DNA of 64,000 nt from Streptomyces sp. NBC_01231 (GCA_035999765.1 CP108521.1:4464001-4528000); one strand, 5' to 3'; positions 42,203 to 51,372 are shown, numbered from the stretch's first letter. A program made the numbers and translations. Notes: generated by a model from the letters alone, not told the origin.

Positions 42203-44311
42203 CTACGTGAGCGCGTCCGCTCCTCCTTCCAACCACACTCGCAGGTGGGACGGGCGCCCTGCATCCAGGTGCACGGTGTTCGTGGCCACAGCGGTGCGGC
42301 GGGCGGCTGCCTCCGGTTCGCCGGTGTTGGTGTTGACGTCGAAGCGGGGGAAGTTGCTGGAGGAGACGTCGAGCCGGATGCGGTGGCCGGCGGCGAACGT
42401 GTTCGCCGTGTCGGGGGCGGTGACCTCGATCTCGTACACCTCGCCCGGAACGAGCAACTCCGGCCTCTCGTAGGAACGGTGGAAGCGGCAGCGGACGATG
42501 CCGTCGGTGAGGTTCATGGCGAAACCGTGCGGATAGTCGGCGTTCGGCGGATGGACGTCGATCAGTTTGATGGTGAAGTCGGTGTCCGGGGCCGTCGTCG
42601 AGATGTAGAGCTTTGCCGAGACCGGGCCGGCCAGCACCACGTCCCGCTCCAGTGGCGGGGTGCTCAGGCTGATCACGTCCGGGCGGGAGTCCAGCGGAAG
42701 GTACGGTTCGCGCGCCCCGTACACGCGGGCGTCCGGGGCGTTCTGGTCGTATGCCCCGCCCGTCATCACCGGCTCGCCCGAGGTGACTTGGCCTCCCATG
42801 GTGGGCACCGGGTGGCGCGGGTCGAAGTCGTAGGTCACCGACGCGGCGGCAACGGTGGGCGGGGCGGTGGTGAGGGCTCCGTCGGTGGTGAGGTACAAGG
42901 CGACGGGAGCCGTGGACGCCGGCGGCCACCGGGTGTCGGTGTGCCATGCGCCGCCGTGCCGCATCCGCCCCGCCGCATCCCGTCGGCCGTCACCGCCGCC
43001 CATCAGGAAGTACTGGACGGCGGGGAGGTCGCCGAACTCCGCGCCGCCCTCCGCGCCGCCCTCCGCGCCGAACTCCGCGCCGTTCTCCGCGCCGCCGGCC
43101 CGCCCCACGCCGGCGTTCTCCGGATTCGCCCCGTCGCCCTCGTCCTCCCGACGCAGCGCCCGGTCGAACCAGCGGCGGCGGAACTCCAGGTACGAGGGGG
43201 CGAGGTTGCCGTCCAGTGTCGCCCGCGGGCCGAAGTCCACGTCTCCGGCGTACGTCTCGCAGCGGTGCCCGTGCGTCCACGGGCCCATGACCAGGTAGGA
43301 GGGTGCCGACTTCAACTCCCGCAGGGCGGTGAAGTTCTCGATGGTGGAGCGGACGTAGGGGTCGTACCAGCTGCCCATGTGCAGGCTCGGCGCGTCCGGG
43401 AAGCGCTCGTAGAAGCCTCGCCCGTAGATCGCCGGGTTGCGGTAGTAGTCCCCGAAGGTGTCCTGCCGCCACTGCTCCAGCAGGAAGTCCTCGTACGTCG
43501 ACAGGTGCCGCAGCGGCGTGCAGCCCGGCCGCCACGGCATCGCACCGAACCAGCCCGTCAGGTCCACGCGCCGCAGTTCCTCGGCCAGGACCGGATCCGC
43601 CGCGGCCTCCGGGCTCTGCACCGCATGCCGCAGTGCCCAGGTCACCTGCTTCAGCTCGAAGGCGCCGCCCATCCGCATCCCCGCGTCGTACGCCGAGGAG
43701 AAACCGCCCGAGTCCTGGAACATGGCGGCCAGCCCCGTCGTCCCCTCGGCCGCCGCGGCCGCCTGGACGTGGGCGGAGTAGGACACCCCCGTCATCACGA
43801 CCCTGCCGTCACACCACGGCTGGTTCCTGAGCCAGGCGATCGTGTCCGCCCCGTCCGGGCCTTCGCCGAGGTACTTCACGAACGTCCCCTCGGAGTCGCC
43901 ACGTCCCCGGCAGTCTTGGCGTACGACGTGGTAGCGGGCGTCGGTGAAATGCCGGGCGATGTCCTCGGGCTGCGGGACCGGCGCGTCGCTGCGGTCCTGG
44001 TCCGAACCGCGCTGCGCGCGCCGACCGTACGGGGTGCGCTCGAGGAGCACGGGAAGCGCGGGAAGCGCGGTCGCCTCCCGCTCGGGTGAGGTGGAGTACA
44101 GGTCGGCGGCGAGGTGGACGCCGTCCCGCACGGGGATGCGCAGGGTACGGCGCCACAGGGCACCGCCCTGGAGGGGTTCGGGCCTCTGGAGGGGTTCGGG
44201 TCCCTGGAGTGGGTCGGGCCCCAGGACGGGTTCGAGCCCCTGAAATGGGTCGGGCTCGGGTCCCAGGACGGGTGCGGGCCTGCGGGCGTGGGGGGTGTCG
44301 TACGAGGTCAC
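42203..44311 (-). CDS. CocE/NonD family hydrolase (X-Pro dipeptidyl-peptidase S15 fold)
   Basis: 702-residue alpha/beta hydrolase with C-terminal jelly-roll (PepX-C). IPVRDGVHLAADLYSTS and VVRQDCRGRGDSEGTF open the domain; nucleophile S177 lies in GVSYSA; WTHGHR probably carries the catalytic His; the C-terminal part has FTIKLIDVHPPNADYPHGFAMNLTDGIVRCRFHRSYE. Substrates in the family are acyl esters, cephalosporin esters or X-Pro peptides. Two repeat tracts: residues 17-50 (LGPEPDPFQG / LGPDPLQGPEPLQ units) and about residues 404-428 (GAEFGAEGGAEGG). Start ATG 44311. Confidence 0.87.
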   Translation of the reverse strand: MTSYDTPHARRPAPVLGPEPDPFQGLEPVLGPDPLQGPEPLQRPEPLQGGALWRRTLRIPVRDGVHLAADLYSTSPEREATALPALPVLLERTPYGRRAQRGSDQDRSDAPVPQPEDIARHFTDARYHVVRQDCRGRGDSEGTFVKYLGEGPDGADTIAWLRNQPWCDGRVVMTGVSYSAHVQAAAAAEGTTGLAAMFQDSGGFSSAYDAGMRMGGAFELKQVTWALRHAVQSPEAAADPVLAEELRRVDLTGWFGAMPWRPGCTPLRHLSTYEDFLLEQWRQDTFGDYYRNPAIYGRGFYERFPDAPSLHMGSWYDPYVRSTIENFTALRELKSAPSYLVMGPWTHGHRCETYAGDVDFGPRATLDGNLAPSYLEFRRRWFDRALRREDEGDGANPENAGVGRAGGAENGAEFGAEGGAEGGAEFGDLPAVQYFLMGGGDGRRDAAGRMRHGGAWHTDTRWPPASTAPVALYLTTDGALTTAPPTVAAASVTYDFDPRHPVPTMGGQVTSGEPVMTGGAYDQNAPDARVYGAREPYLPLDSRPDVISLSTPPLERDVVLAGPVSAKLYISTTAPDTDFTIKLIDVHPPNADYPHGFAMNLTDGIVRCRFHRSYERPELLVPGEVYEIEVTAPDTANTFAAGHRIRLDVSSSNFPRFDVNTNTGEPEAAARRTAVATNTVHLDAGRPSHLRVWLEGGADALT

Positions 44312-44351
44312 TCCCGTGACGCTAAGCAGTGGCCAGGATCATGGCGATCAC

Positions 44352-44369
44352 TTGACGTCATCAGGTCAA
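44352..44369. promoter_or_regulatory. Candidate operator upstream of CocE gene
   Basis: TTGAC-N8-GTCAA at 44352-44369 in the 275-bp divergent gap between the CocE and AbgT genes. Short arms, so tentative. Confidence 0.3.
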
Positions 44370-44586
44370 CTGTTCCGCCGGACGGTGACGGGGCCGGACA
44401 CGGCACCTACTGTCAGCGCAACCCGAGAGTGCTCCGCGTGCCCTCGCTGCGGATGGTGGTCCCGCGCGGCTCCGGGTCCCGTTCCGCACTGCTCGCGGCA
44501 CAGCCGCCACTCGCCCTCGTTTCCCCCTCCCCCTCCCCGTTTCACCCCCCTCCCCCGTTCTCTCCCACTCCTCACAGGAGGCCGCC

Positions 44587-46161
44587 ATGAGCGCATCCGA
44601 CACCCGCACCGAGGAGGTGCAGTCCACCGAGCCCGACGAGGGGGGCCGTGGCTCCCGGCTCCTCGACCTGGTCGAGCGCGCGGGCAACGCGCTGCCGCAT
44701 CCGTTCTGGCTGTTCTGGATCCTGTGCGGTGTCGTCGCCCTCATCAGCTGGGCGCTGAACACCTCGGGCCTGCGCGTCGAGGACCCCTCCTCGGGTGACC
44801 TGGTCGGCGTACGCAGCGCCCTGTCGGTGGACGCCGTACGGGACCTGCTCACCGGCGCCGAGGAGTCCTTCGTCACCTTCGGCCCGCTCGGCGTCGTGCT
44901 GATGGTGATGCTCGGTGTCGCGGTCGCGGAGCGTTCGGGGCTGTTCGAAGCACTGGCACGCCGCATGCTGTCGGGGCTGTCACCGCGCACCGTGGTGCTG
45001 GGCGTGGCGCTGGGCGGCGTGCTGGGGAAGTTCCTGTCCGACTCCGCGTACGTGGTCCTCATCCCGCTCGGGGCGGTGGCCTTCCGCGCCGTGGGCCGCT
45101 CCCCCATGCTCGGCATGATCGTCGCGTTCGTGTCCATCAACGCCGCGGGCGACGCCAATCCGCTGATCGCCCCTGGTGACGCGCTGTTCGCCTCCGTGGC
45201 CACCGAGGCCGCGCAGCTCGTCGACAAGGGTGTGGTGGTCCGCGCGACGGACAACATGTACTTCACGACCGTCTCGGCGTTCGTGCTGGCCGGCACCATC
45301 GCGCTGGTCGTGGACAAGATCCTCGCCAAGCGTGAGCACCACCTGGTCCCCGACGCGGACCTGGAGGCCGCCGCGGCGGGGCAGGGGGCGGCCGCCGGGG
45401 TCGACGACGCCACCGAGCTGCGGGCCCTCAAGCTGACCGGGCTGGCCGTGCTCGGCTACGCGACGCTGATCGTGCTCGCGATGCTGCCCGCCTCGTCACC
45501 GCTGCGCGGCGAGGGGGGCGCGATCGTGGAGTCGACCTTCATGAACGCCATCGCCGTCTTCCTCACCGTCTTCTTCCTGCTCATCGGCGCCGTGTACGGG
45601 CGGCTCACCGGGCGGATCAGGGGGAGCCGCGCGATACCGGAGTTCATGGCGGACGGAGTGCGCTCCATCGCCCCGCTGCTGGTGCTCTTCTTCGCCGTGT
45701 CGCAGTTCCTCGCCCTGTTCAAGTGGACCAACATCGCCACGGTCGTCGCGGTCGAGGGCGCGGACTTCCTCAAGCGGATGGGCGCGCCCACGCTGGTGCT
45801 GTTCATGCTGTTGATCGTCGCGGTCGCGCTGATGAACCTCGTCATCACCTCCGGTTCCGCCCTGTGGACCCTGGTCGCCCCGGCCCTGGTGCCGATGCTG
45901 ATGCTGCTCGGCACCAACCCGGCCACCACCATGGCGCTCTACCGCATCGCCGACTCCTGCACCAACTCCATCACCCCGATGAGCACCTCGTTCATGCTCT
46001 GTGTCGGCTACCTCCAGACCCTCCGCCGCAAGGCCGGCATCGGCACCCTGGTCTCCTTCACCCTCCCCCTCGCCATGATCATGCTGGCGGTCTGGGTGCT
46101 GCTGTTCTTCGCCTGGTACCTGCTGGGCGTCCCCCTCGGTCCGGGCGCGCCCGTGCGGTGA
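44587..46161 (+). CDS. AbgT family transporter (p-aminobenzoyl-glutamate type)
   Basis: 524 residues, about 12 membrane segments. Family signatures: NALPHPFWLFWILCGVVALISWAL, LGGVLGKFLSDSAYVVLIPLGAVAF, SINAAGDANPLIAPGDA, and NLVITSGSALWTLVAPALVPMLMLLGTNPATTMALYRIADSCTNSITPMS. AbgT members import p-aminobenzoyl-glutamate or export sulfonamides; direction not known here. ATG 44587 has CAGGAGG upstream. Followed after 22 bp by a regulator gene on the same strand. Confidence 0.9.
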   Translation: MSASDTRTEEVQSTEPDEGGRGSRLLDLVERAGNALPHPFWLFWILCGVVALISWALNTSGLRVEDPSSGDLVGVRSALSVDAVRDLLTGAEESFVTFGPLGVVLMVMLGVAVAERSGLFEALARRMLSGLSPRTVVLGVALGGVLGKFLSDSAYVVLIPLGAVAFRAVGRSPMLGMIVAFVSINAAGDANPLIAPGDALFASVATEAAQLVDKGVVVRATDNMYFTTVSAFVLAGTIALVVDKILAKREHHLVPDADLEAAAAGQGAAAGVDDATELRALKLTGLAVLGYATLIVLAMLPASSPLRGEGGAIVESTFMNAIAVFLTVFFLLIGAVYGRLTGRIRGSRAIPEFMADGVRSIAPLLVLFFAVSQFLALFKWTNIATVVAVEGADFLKRMGAPTLVLFMLLIVAVALMNLVITSGSALWTLVAPALVPMLMLLGTNPATTMALYRIADSCTNSITPMSTSFMLCVGYLQTLRRKAGIGTLVSFTLPLAMIMLAVWVLLFFAWYLLGVPLGPGAPVR

Positions 46162-46183
46162 GCCGTGGCCGTACGCTGACGGC

Positions 46184-47368
46184 GTGAGCATCGTCCTCGA
46201 CCTCGGAGGGCTTGGCCCCGCGGATCTCGTGGCCGGGCCCTCCGCGCTGTCGGAACTGATGGCGAGCCTGCACGTGCTCGCCGAACCCGAGCACCACCCG
46301 GAGGCCACCGACTGGACGGCCCGCGCCGCCGCGGCGGGACCCGCGCTGCACGACGAGTTGTCCGTGTTCGCCCCTCTGTGGGCCCGCTACCGCTGCCGCC
46401 TGTTCTTCCCCCGTACGGTGCCGCTCGCGACGAGCCTGGACGAGGAGTTGGCGGCCATCGCGGCGCTGACGGCCGAGGACTTCCTCGACCTGGTGGCGCC
46501 CGGGGTCCTCGGCACCAACACGCAGCTCGTGCCGCCGGCCCGGGAGCTGCGCGCGGGCACCGTCGCCGCGGAGGACTACGCGCGCCGCTGCCTGCGCCGC
46601 TCCTACGCCCGCGGTGAGCTGGCGCGACAGCTGGTGGCGGCACCGCTGGAGCTGCGGGACCGGCTGCTGGCGGTGCTGCGGGCCGCCGACACCGCGTTCT
46701 TCGCCGAGGACTGGCGCACCCTGCGCACGCCCCTGGAGGACCACGCGCGGGAGGTACGTCGCCGGCTGGCGGCCCTCCCCCTGGGGGTCTCCCCGGCCGG
46801 AGTCCCCCGGTCTCTGGCCCGGGAGACCCCCAGGGGGACGTCGGCCGGGGAAACCCCCCTCTCGCTTCGCTCGCCCGCGGATGTGCTCGCCGCGCTGCTG
46901 CCGACCGCGGCCCGGGTCGGGCCGGGGGAACGGGTCCGGCTGGACAAGCTACAGATCGACGAGGTGAAGGTGGCCCCGCGCCCCCTCGTTCTGGTCCCGT
47001 CCGCCCGGGTGTGGCCGCATCTGACGGTCAAGAACGAGTACCCGTCGTGCGTGGTGGTGCAGTACGCGGTGCGCGGCGCCACCCCGGCCGAGCAGCTGAC
47101 CCTGCGGGATCTGCACCACCGGCTGATGGCGCTGACCTCGCCTGCCCGGATGGAGCTGTGCCGTCATCTGCTGGGCGAGCCCATCACCACCTCGGAGCTC
47201 GCCGCCCGACTCGGCTCCAGCGAGCCACAGGTCTCCCGCGCCCTGCGCACCCTGCGCGACGCGGGCCTGGTGCGCTCCACCCGGGACGGCAAACTGGTGC
47301 GGCACCGGCTCGCCACGGACGTCATCCAGCGGCTGGGCCGCGATGTCCTCGCCACCGTGGCTCGGTGA
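46184..47368 (+). CDS. DUF5937 / ArsR-type HTH regulator
   Basis: 394 residues. N-terminal DUF5937-like region (SIVLDLGGLGPADLVAGPSALSELMASLHVLAEPEHHPEATDW), C-terminal ArsR winged helix (LTSPARMELCRHLLGEPITTSELAARLGSSEPQVSRALRTLRDAGLVRSTRDGKLVRHRL). Start GTG 46184, 22 bp after abgT. Residues about 198-230 (LPLGVSPAGVPRSLARETPRGTSAGETPLS) are coded by an inserted palindrome and are unlikely to belong to the ancestral protein. Confidence 0.8.
   Translation: MSIVLDLGGLGPADLVAGPSALSELMASLHVLAEPEHHPEATDWTARAAAAGPALHDELSVFAPLWARYRCRLFFPRTVPLATSLDEELAAIAALTAEDFLDLVAPGVLGTNTQLVPPARELRAGTVAAEDYARRCLRRSYARGELARQLVAAPLELRDRLLAVLRAADTAFFAEDWRTLRTPLEDHAREVRRRLAALPLGVSPAGVPRSLARETPRGTSAGETPLSLRSPADVLAALLPTAARVGPGERVRLDKLQIDEVKVAPRPLVLVPSARVWPHLTVKNEYPSCVVVQYAVRGATPAEQLTLRDLHHRLMALTSPARMELCRHLLGEPITTSELAARLGSSEPQVSRALRTLRDAGLVRSTRDGKLVRHRLATDVIQRLGRDVLATVAR
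46777..46837. repeat. In-frame palindromic insertion inside the regulator gene
   Basis: CCCCCTGGGGGTCTCCC (46777-46793) and its exact complement GGGAGACCCCCAGGGGG (46821-46837), 27-nt loop. A second nested pair (CCCCGGCCGGAGTC / ...GTCGGCCGGGG) flanks it. It keeps the reading frame. Confidence 0.8.
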
Positions 47369-47770
47369 ACCAGTGAGGAAAGCGTGGGCTGCGGAACGCC
47401 CCCGGCCCGGCCTGGAACCCTGCGTCAGCAAGGCCATGGGCCACATCCACGCCTTGAACGGCTGGTTCAGGTAGAGCTGCGCAGTGCTGCGGGCCCGCCG
47501 CGCTTCGGGCGTGCGACGAGCGCACGAACGGGCACGGGAAATCGCGCTCTTGCTGGAAGGGGTTAGGCCTGTCCGGACTACGTCGCTGTCGTACGAGTGC
47601 GGCTACGTCGGTCCGTCCGACATTCGCCCGAGCTCCCCGGGCCCGCAGTCAGCTCGAGCCGCTCCTGCGTCAGCGGCCCCGGCGGCGTGGCCGCGCAGAC
47701 GATCGAGGGCCCCGACACCCTGCTGTGTGGCGCCTTGGTCGCCCCCAAGGTCTGTGCGGTGCTCAGGGCC

Positions 47771-47815
47771 TCTCCTGAAGCGGGTGTCGCAGGTTCGAAT
47801 CCTGCCGGGGACACA
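47771..47815 (+). repeat. Near-perfect copy of tRNA-Arg 3' half (att-like site 3)
   Basis: Over 45 positions starting CTCTCCT it differs from tRNA-Arg (37713-37757) by only about two bases (A to G 3' of the anticodon, G to A in the acceptor). No CCA follows (ACACAGAAAG). No 5' half. Confidence 0.88.
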
Positions 47816-47820
47816 GAAAG

Positions 47821-47858
47821 AGGGCCAGCTCAGGAGGGTTTCCTCCCAGGCTGGCCCT
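47821..47858 (+). terminator. Hairpin following att-like site 3
   Basis: AGGGCCAGC / GCTGGCCCT outer 9-bp arms with inner GGAGG / CCTCC, 6 bp after the tRNA-Arg copy, at the position where a tRNA terminator would be. Confidence 0.7.
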
Positions 47859-47943
47859 TCGTCGTGTTCGGGCCCGGGCCACACTCATGCCACTCATGCC
47901 ACTCGGATGACACATCACTCCTTGCTGATGGCCTCTCCCCCCC

Positions 47944-48156
47944 GACGGCGTGAACTCCCCAGGCGTGCCGCAGCCGTTCGGCCGAGGCGGCGACGTCGGC
48001 GGGTTCCTGCCCGGGGGCGAGCCGCAGACGAAGCCGGAGCCCGGTCGAGGTGGGGCGGACGATTCCGCGACGCGGCGGGATGGGCCGGACCTCCCGTCGG
48101 GTGGTGGCCTTGACCGCCAGAACCCGCAGTCGGGAGGGCGCCACCGTCAGGCCCAC
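47944..48156 (-). pseudogene. Fragment of FtsK/SpoIIIE-type conjugal transfer protein
   Basis: 71 codons read MGLTVAPSRLRVLAVKATTRR ... GIVRPTSTGLRLRLRLAPGQEPADVAASAERLRHAWGVHAV. This matches the N-terminal part of Streptomyces plasmid/AICE Tra (FtsK/SpoIIIE) proteins, where RPT.xG.r.r.r..pGq...d....ae.LrhawgvhaV precedes the ATPase domain. The ATPase itself is absent, so it is a relic. Basis is pattern memory; moderate certainty. Confidence 0.55.
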
Positions 48157-48372
48157 TCAGTACCCCCGAACACCTCGACCAGCGCATCCGACGCGGCTTA
48201 CGCCTCGTCCAGTACCGCAGTCACCTCATAGATGGCTGCCTCGCCGAGACCGGCCTGACCATCGGACCCGCCTGATCACCGACACGACACCACGAGTTCA
48301 ACCTCAAGTAGAGGAGTTCGAGAGGCCGATGGAGAAGCAGCCGACCGAAGTCCGTGCGGCCCGAGGGGCCCC

Positions 48373-49101
48373 TCAGGCCGTCATCAGCACCGCCAGGGCG
48401 CGGTCCATTGCGGCGTTGAGCTCTTCCGGAGCCAGCGGCAGACGGGACTTGACGTCCCGACTCCACTGGTCGGCGAGGACCTCGGCGGAGCCCGCCTCGA
48501 CACCGTCGAGCGCCGCGTCGGCCAGGTCCGACGGAGCGATCTTGTCCACGGGCCAGCCCGCGGCCATGTCGGTGTCGGCCAGGCCGAGGTGTACCGCTGT
48601 GACGAGCGTGCCCTGCTCGGCGAGCTCCAGGCGGACGCCGTTGGTCATGGCCCAGGCGGCGGCCTTGGTCAGGTGGTAGGCATTGGCGCCCTTGCCCCCG
48701 AACCACGACATGGCGGAGAGGACGTTGACGATCGCGCCCCCGCTGTTCCTGGCGAGCGCCGGCGCGAACTCCCGGATCATTCCCAGGTGGCCGAACATGT
48801 TGGTCTCCAGCTCGTGCCGCACCACGTCCAGCGAACCGGTCACCAGGTCGGTCCCCGTACTGATTCCCGCGTTGTTGATGAGTAGCGAGACGTCCGGGGC
48901 GGCCTCGGCGGCGGCCCTCACGGATGCGGGATCGGTGATGTCGAGGGGCAGCACCTCGACCCCGGGCAGGTCCACGGTCTCCGGTCGGCGGGCCGTAGCG
49001 TAGACCGTGCGGGCGCCCCGTTCGAGCAGGCGCTGGGCGAAGGCGCGGCCCAGGCCGCGGTTGGCTCCGGTGACAAGGGCGACGGAGTTGTTGATATCCA
49101 T
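48373..49101 (-). CDS. Short-chain dehydrogenase/reductase
   Basis: 242 residues, classical SDR: VALVTGANRGLGRAFAQRLLERGA (TGxxxGxG), LLINNAGI, and catalytic Ser with Y-x-x-x-K in SAMSWFGGKGANAYHLTKAAAW. NAD(P)-dependent reduction of an unknown carbonyl. ATG 49101 is the start; the -10-like TAGCGT (49114-49109) lies just 7 nt before it, so the transcript may be leaderless. Divergent from a MerR gene. Confidence 0.9.
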   Translation of the reverse strand: MDINNSVALVTGANRGLGRAFAQRLLERGARTVYATARRPETVDLPGVEVLPLDITDPASVRAAAEAAPDVSLLINNAGISTGTDLVTGSLDVVRHELETNMFGHLGMIREFAPALARNSGGAIVNVLSAMSWFGGKGANAYHLTKAAAWAMTNGVRLELAEQGTLVTAVHLGLADTDMAAGWPVDKIAPSDLADAALDGVEAGSAEVLADQWSRDVKSRLPLAPEELNAAMDRALAVLMTA

Positions 49102-49108
49102 GTCCTTG

Positions 49109-49143
49109 ACGCTAGAACCTGACGTCAGCGTCAGAGGCAAGTG
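49109..49143. promoter_or_regulatory. MerR-type promoter/operator between SDR and merR
   Basis: On the minus strand TTGCCT (49140-49135), 20-bp spacer, TAGCGT (49114-49109). The spacer carries the dyad CTGACG-TCAG-CGTCAG (49119-49134). An over-long spacer with a dyad is what MerR activators act on. Confidence 0.65.
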
Positions 49144-49177
49144 CTGGTCGTCAGGGCCAGGGGTGAGGGGAATCACC

Positions 49178-49555
49178 ATGACTGTCACAGTGGCCGCGAC
49201 CGAGCGGTTGATCCGCATCGGCGAGGTGGCACGGGGTGCCGGCGTCTCGGTGCGCGCCGTGCGCTACTACGAGCAGCAAGGGCTGCTCATCGCGGAGCGC
49301 AGCCCGTCCGGCCAGCGCCTGTACCGGCAGGACGCCATCCCCCTGGTCCGCTTCTTCCAGGAGATGTTCGCCGCCGGCCTCACCAGCCGAAGGATCTCCG
49401 AACTCCTTCCGTGCTGGGACGCCGGGCACACCGACGCCGAGCAACGAGCCATGCTGCGAGCCGAGCGCGAGCGCATCCAGGCCAAGATCGACGACCTGCA
49501 GGCCACCCTGGACCACCTCGACGAGGTCATCGCCATCACGGACACGCACCCGTAG
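49178..49555 (+). CDS. MerR family transcriptional regulator
   Basis: 125 residues: MerR HTH RIGEVARGAGVSVRAVRYYEQQGLLIAERSPSGQRLYRQDAIPLVRFFQEMFAAGLTSRRISELLP, then a coiled-coil dimerisation helix (ERIQAKIDDLQATLDHLDEVIA). No effector Cys cluster, so a small-molecule type. ATG 49178 is the start. Likely activates the divergent SDR gene. Confidence 0.9.
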   Translation: MTVTVAATERLIRIGEVARGAGVSVRAVRYYEQQGLLIAERSPSGQRLYRQDAIPLVRFFQEMFAAGLTSRRISELLPCWDAGHTDAEQRAMLRAERERIQAKIDDLQATLDHLDEVIAITDTHP

Positions 49556-50277
49556 CAGCATGCGAACGTTGCACCTCTCGACCCATGTTCCGCTCACCTC
49601 GCACCACAAGCGCACCAGGTCGAGCGGGGAGCAGCGGTGAAGAGCGCCGAGCCGAGTGAGGCCACGCTACGGTCGTTTGCCCAGTTCAACACCGAGACCG
49701 CCCTCAAACGCCCGCAGCTTCCCAAGCTGAGGGCTCAGAGCCGGCGCTCCGCTCATTCCGTCGCTCCTTCTCCTGATCTGGCATGCCCCCAGCAGGAGGT
49801 GCTCCCACCAGGGCTGACGCCGGTGATGGAGCACTGCCGGGTCCGCGGCTCAACCTCGCCCACCGGTCGCTGCTGCTTCCACGCGTCGCAGTCCGGGCAC
49901 TGGACCAGCGGCTCCCCCAGGAGGACGTGAAGGCGAAACCGGTCTCGCGCCACTCCTGCGCGGCGAGCGGACGCTCCCGGTCCTGCTCCTCGCGGTGCGG
50001 CTCCAGCAGCCGGACCAATGCACCGGGCACGCCGATCACCCGGAGGGCGGCCCGCGATGTGATGTGTCCGGCTCCTCGGTGGAGCCCGAATGGTCCGTGT
50101 AGGCCGAATAGGTAGGTTCATCGGACTGTTCGAGGGGCGGGCCGATCACCCCTGATGCTGCGCCGCCCGGCCGGGGCACCACATGGGGGATCACTGGGTG
50201 CTCACTCCGTGCCGAGAGAACGACGTGAGGGCGTACCCCTTTCCAAACATGTGTGCTGGAAGGCCAGGAGGAGCCAG
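49556..50277. other. 720-bp stretch without a clear gene
   Basis: A frame from GTG 49637 (KSAEPSEATLRSFAQFNTETALKRPQLPKLR...) and an opposite-strand frame containing QCPDCDAW both look protein-like for 30-50 codons and then degrade, so decayed genes are likely. Neither could be assigned. Confidence 0.5.
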
Positions 50278-51231
50278 ATGCTCATCGAAGTAGGCAGGAG
50301 CCTGCCGCGCCGCTGGGTTGCGTCGGCGACGGTAGCGGGAGCTGTAGCGGCAGTCGGCCTGACCGGAGTGGTCCCAGCCGCGGCTGCCCAGGTGACCACC
50401 GCGGTGAGCTGCAGCGCCAACCCCGGCGCCCTGCAGCCCGCCATCACCGCCGCCTCGCCGGGAGACACCCTGCTGGTGAGCGGGAGCTGCACCGGCCCCT
50501 TCACCATCGACAAGAACCTGACACTGAGGGGCGTCAGTAGGGCGGTGCTCGACGGCAACCAGGCAGGCTCCACCGTCACGGTCGGCAGCGGAGCCCAGGT
50601 TCTCCTGGACCGCCTGGTCCTCACCCATGGCAGCGCTGCGTCCGCCGGCGGCGGCATCCACAACGAGGGCACGCTCACTGTCACCAACTCCGCGGTGAGA
50701 GACAACACGGCGCCATCAGGCGCGGGAGGCGGCATCCACAACCTGGGCACGCTGACGGTCGTCAGCTCCACGGTGAGCGCCAACTACTCCCTCGGCGCCG
50801 GCGGCGGCATCAACAACAACGGATATCTCACGGTGCGTAGCTCGAGTGTGTTCGGCAATTCCGGAGACAACGGCGGAGGCATCTTCAACTATCTCGCCGG
50901 CCAAACAGTCGCGCTGATCCAGTCGTCGGTGCACCACAACACCGCGAGGGTGAGTGACGGCGGCGGCCTCCTCAACTACCAGGGCGAGATGACGGTCTCC
51001 GGCTCCACGGTGTACAGCAACACCGCCACCTTCGGAGGCGGCATCTGGAACGGAGGCACGCTGACGGCGACCCGTTCCACCGTGCTGTCCAACACGGCGA
51101 CGGGCGGCCCCGGCAGTGGCGGCGGCATCTACAAAGCCGGCGGCACCGTGGCCCTGGACCGCTCCGTGGTGCGTAGCAACACCCCGGACAACTGCGCTCC
51201 GCCCGGAAGTGTCCTGGGCTGCACGGGCTGA
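50278..51231 (+). CDS. Secreted right-handed beta-helix repeat protein
   Basis: 317 residues. Signal peptide MLIEVGRSLPRRWVASATVAGAVAAVGLTGVVPAAAA (cleavage near AAAAQ), then about nine imperfect turns of the type GGGIHNxGTLTVTxSTVxxNTA, the Pmp/parallel beta-helix pattern found in pectate-lyase-like folds. Two Cys pairs close the ends. No catalytic residues can be named; could be a surface adhesin or polysaccharide-binding protein. ATG 50278 has GGAGGAG upstream. Confidence 0.8.
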   Translation: MLIEVGRSLPRRWVASATVAGAVAAVGLTGVVPAAAAQVTTAVSCSANPGALQPAITAASPGDTLLVSGSCTGPFTIDKNLTLRGVSRAVLDGNQAGSTVTVGSGAQVLLDRLVLTHGSAASAGGGIHNEGTLTVTNSAVRDNTAPSGAGGGIHNLGTLTVVSSTVSANYSLGAGGGINNNGYLTVRSSSVFGNSGDNGGGIFNYLAGQTVALIQSSVHHNTARVSDGGGLLNYQGEMTVSGSTVYSNTATFGGGIWNGGTLTATRSTVLSNTATGGPGSGGGIYKAGGTVALDRSVVRSNTPDNCAPPGSVLGCTG

Positions 51232-51309
51232 GCACCGCCGTACAGACCTGGAGACACCGTCGCCCACCCGCTCGCCTACCTTCGGCCGCAGGACGGCAAC
51301 TAGCAGCTT

Positions 51310-51353
51310 TGGCAAGCGGGTTGGGGGCAACACCTCACGAGTTCGCATCTCGT
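51310..51353 (+). repeat. tRNA-Ser-like 3' half (relic)
   Basis: GGCAAGCGGGTTGGGGGCAAC followed by ACCTCACGAGTTCGCATCTCGTGTCGTCCGC: long variable arm typical of tRNA-Ser/Leu, then a T arm with ACGAG/CTCGT stem and loop TTCGCAT. No 5' half. Probably a footprint of an att site from another tRNA. Confidence 0.6.
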
Positions 51354-51372
51354 GTCGTCCGCAAGAGCCTCA

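Larger units (their letters stand above)
47369..48372. other. Gene-poor 1-kb stretch with att copy and transfer-gene relic
   Basis: No intact gene. Holds the tRNA-Arg 3' copy (47771-47815), its hairpin (47821-47858), the FtsK/Tra fragment (47944-48156) and short repeats of CACTCATGC. The rest reads as decayed sequence. Confidence 0.65.

Noticed and set aside
49637..49930. Plus-strand frame starting KSAEPSEATLRSFAQFNTETALKR
   Set aside because: The first 30 residues look protein-like but the rest is not, and no family was recognised; left as unassigned decayed sequence.
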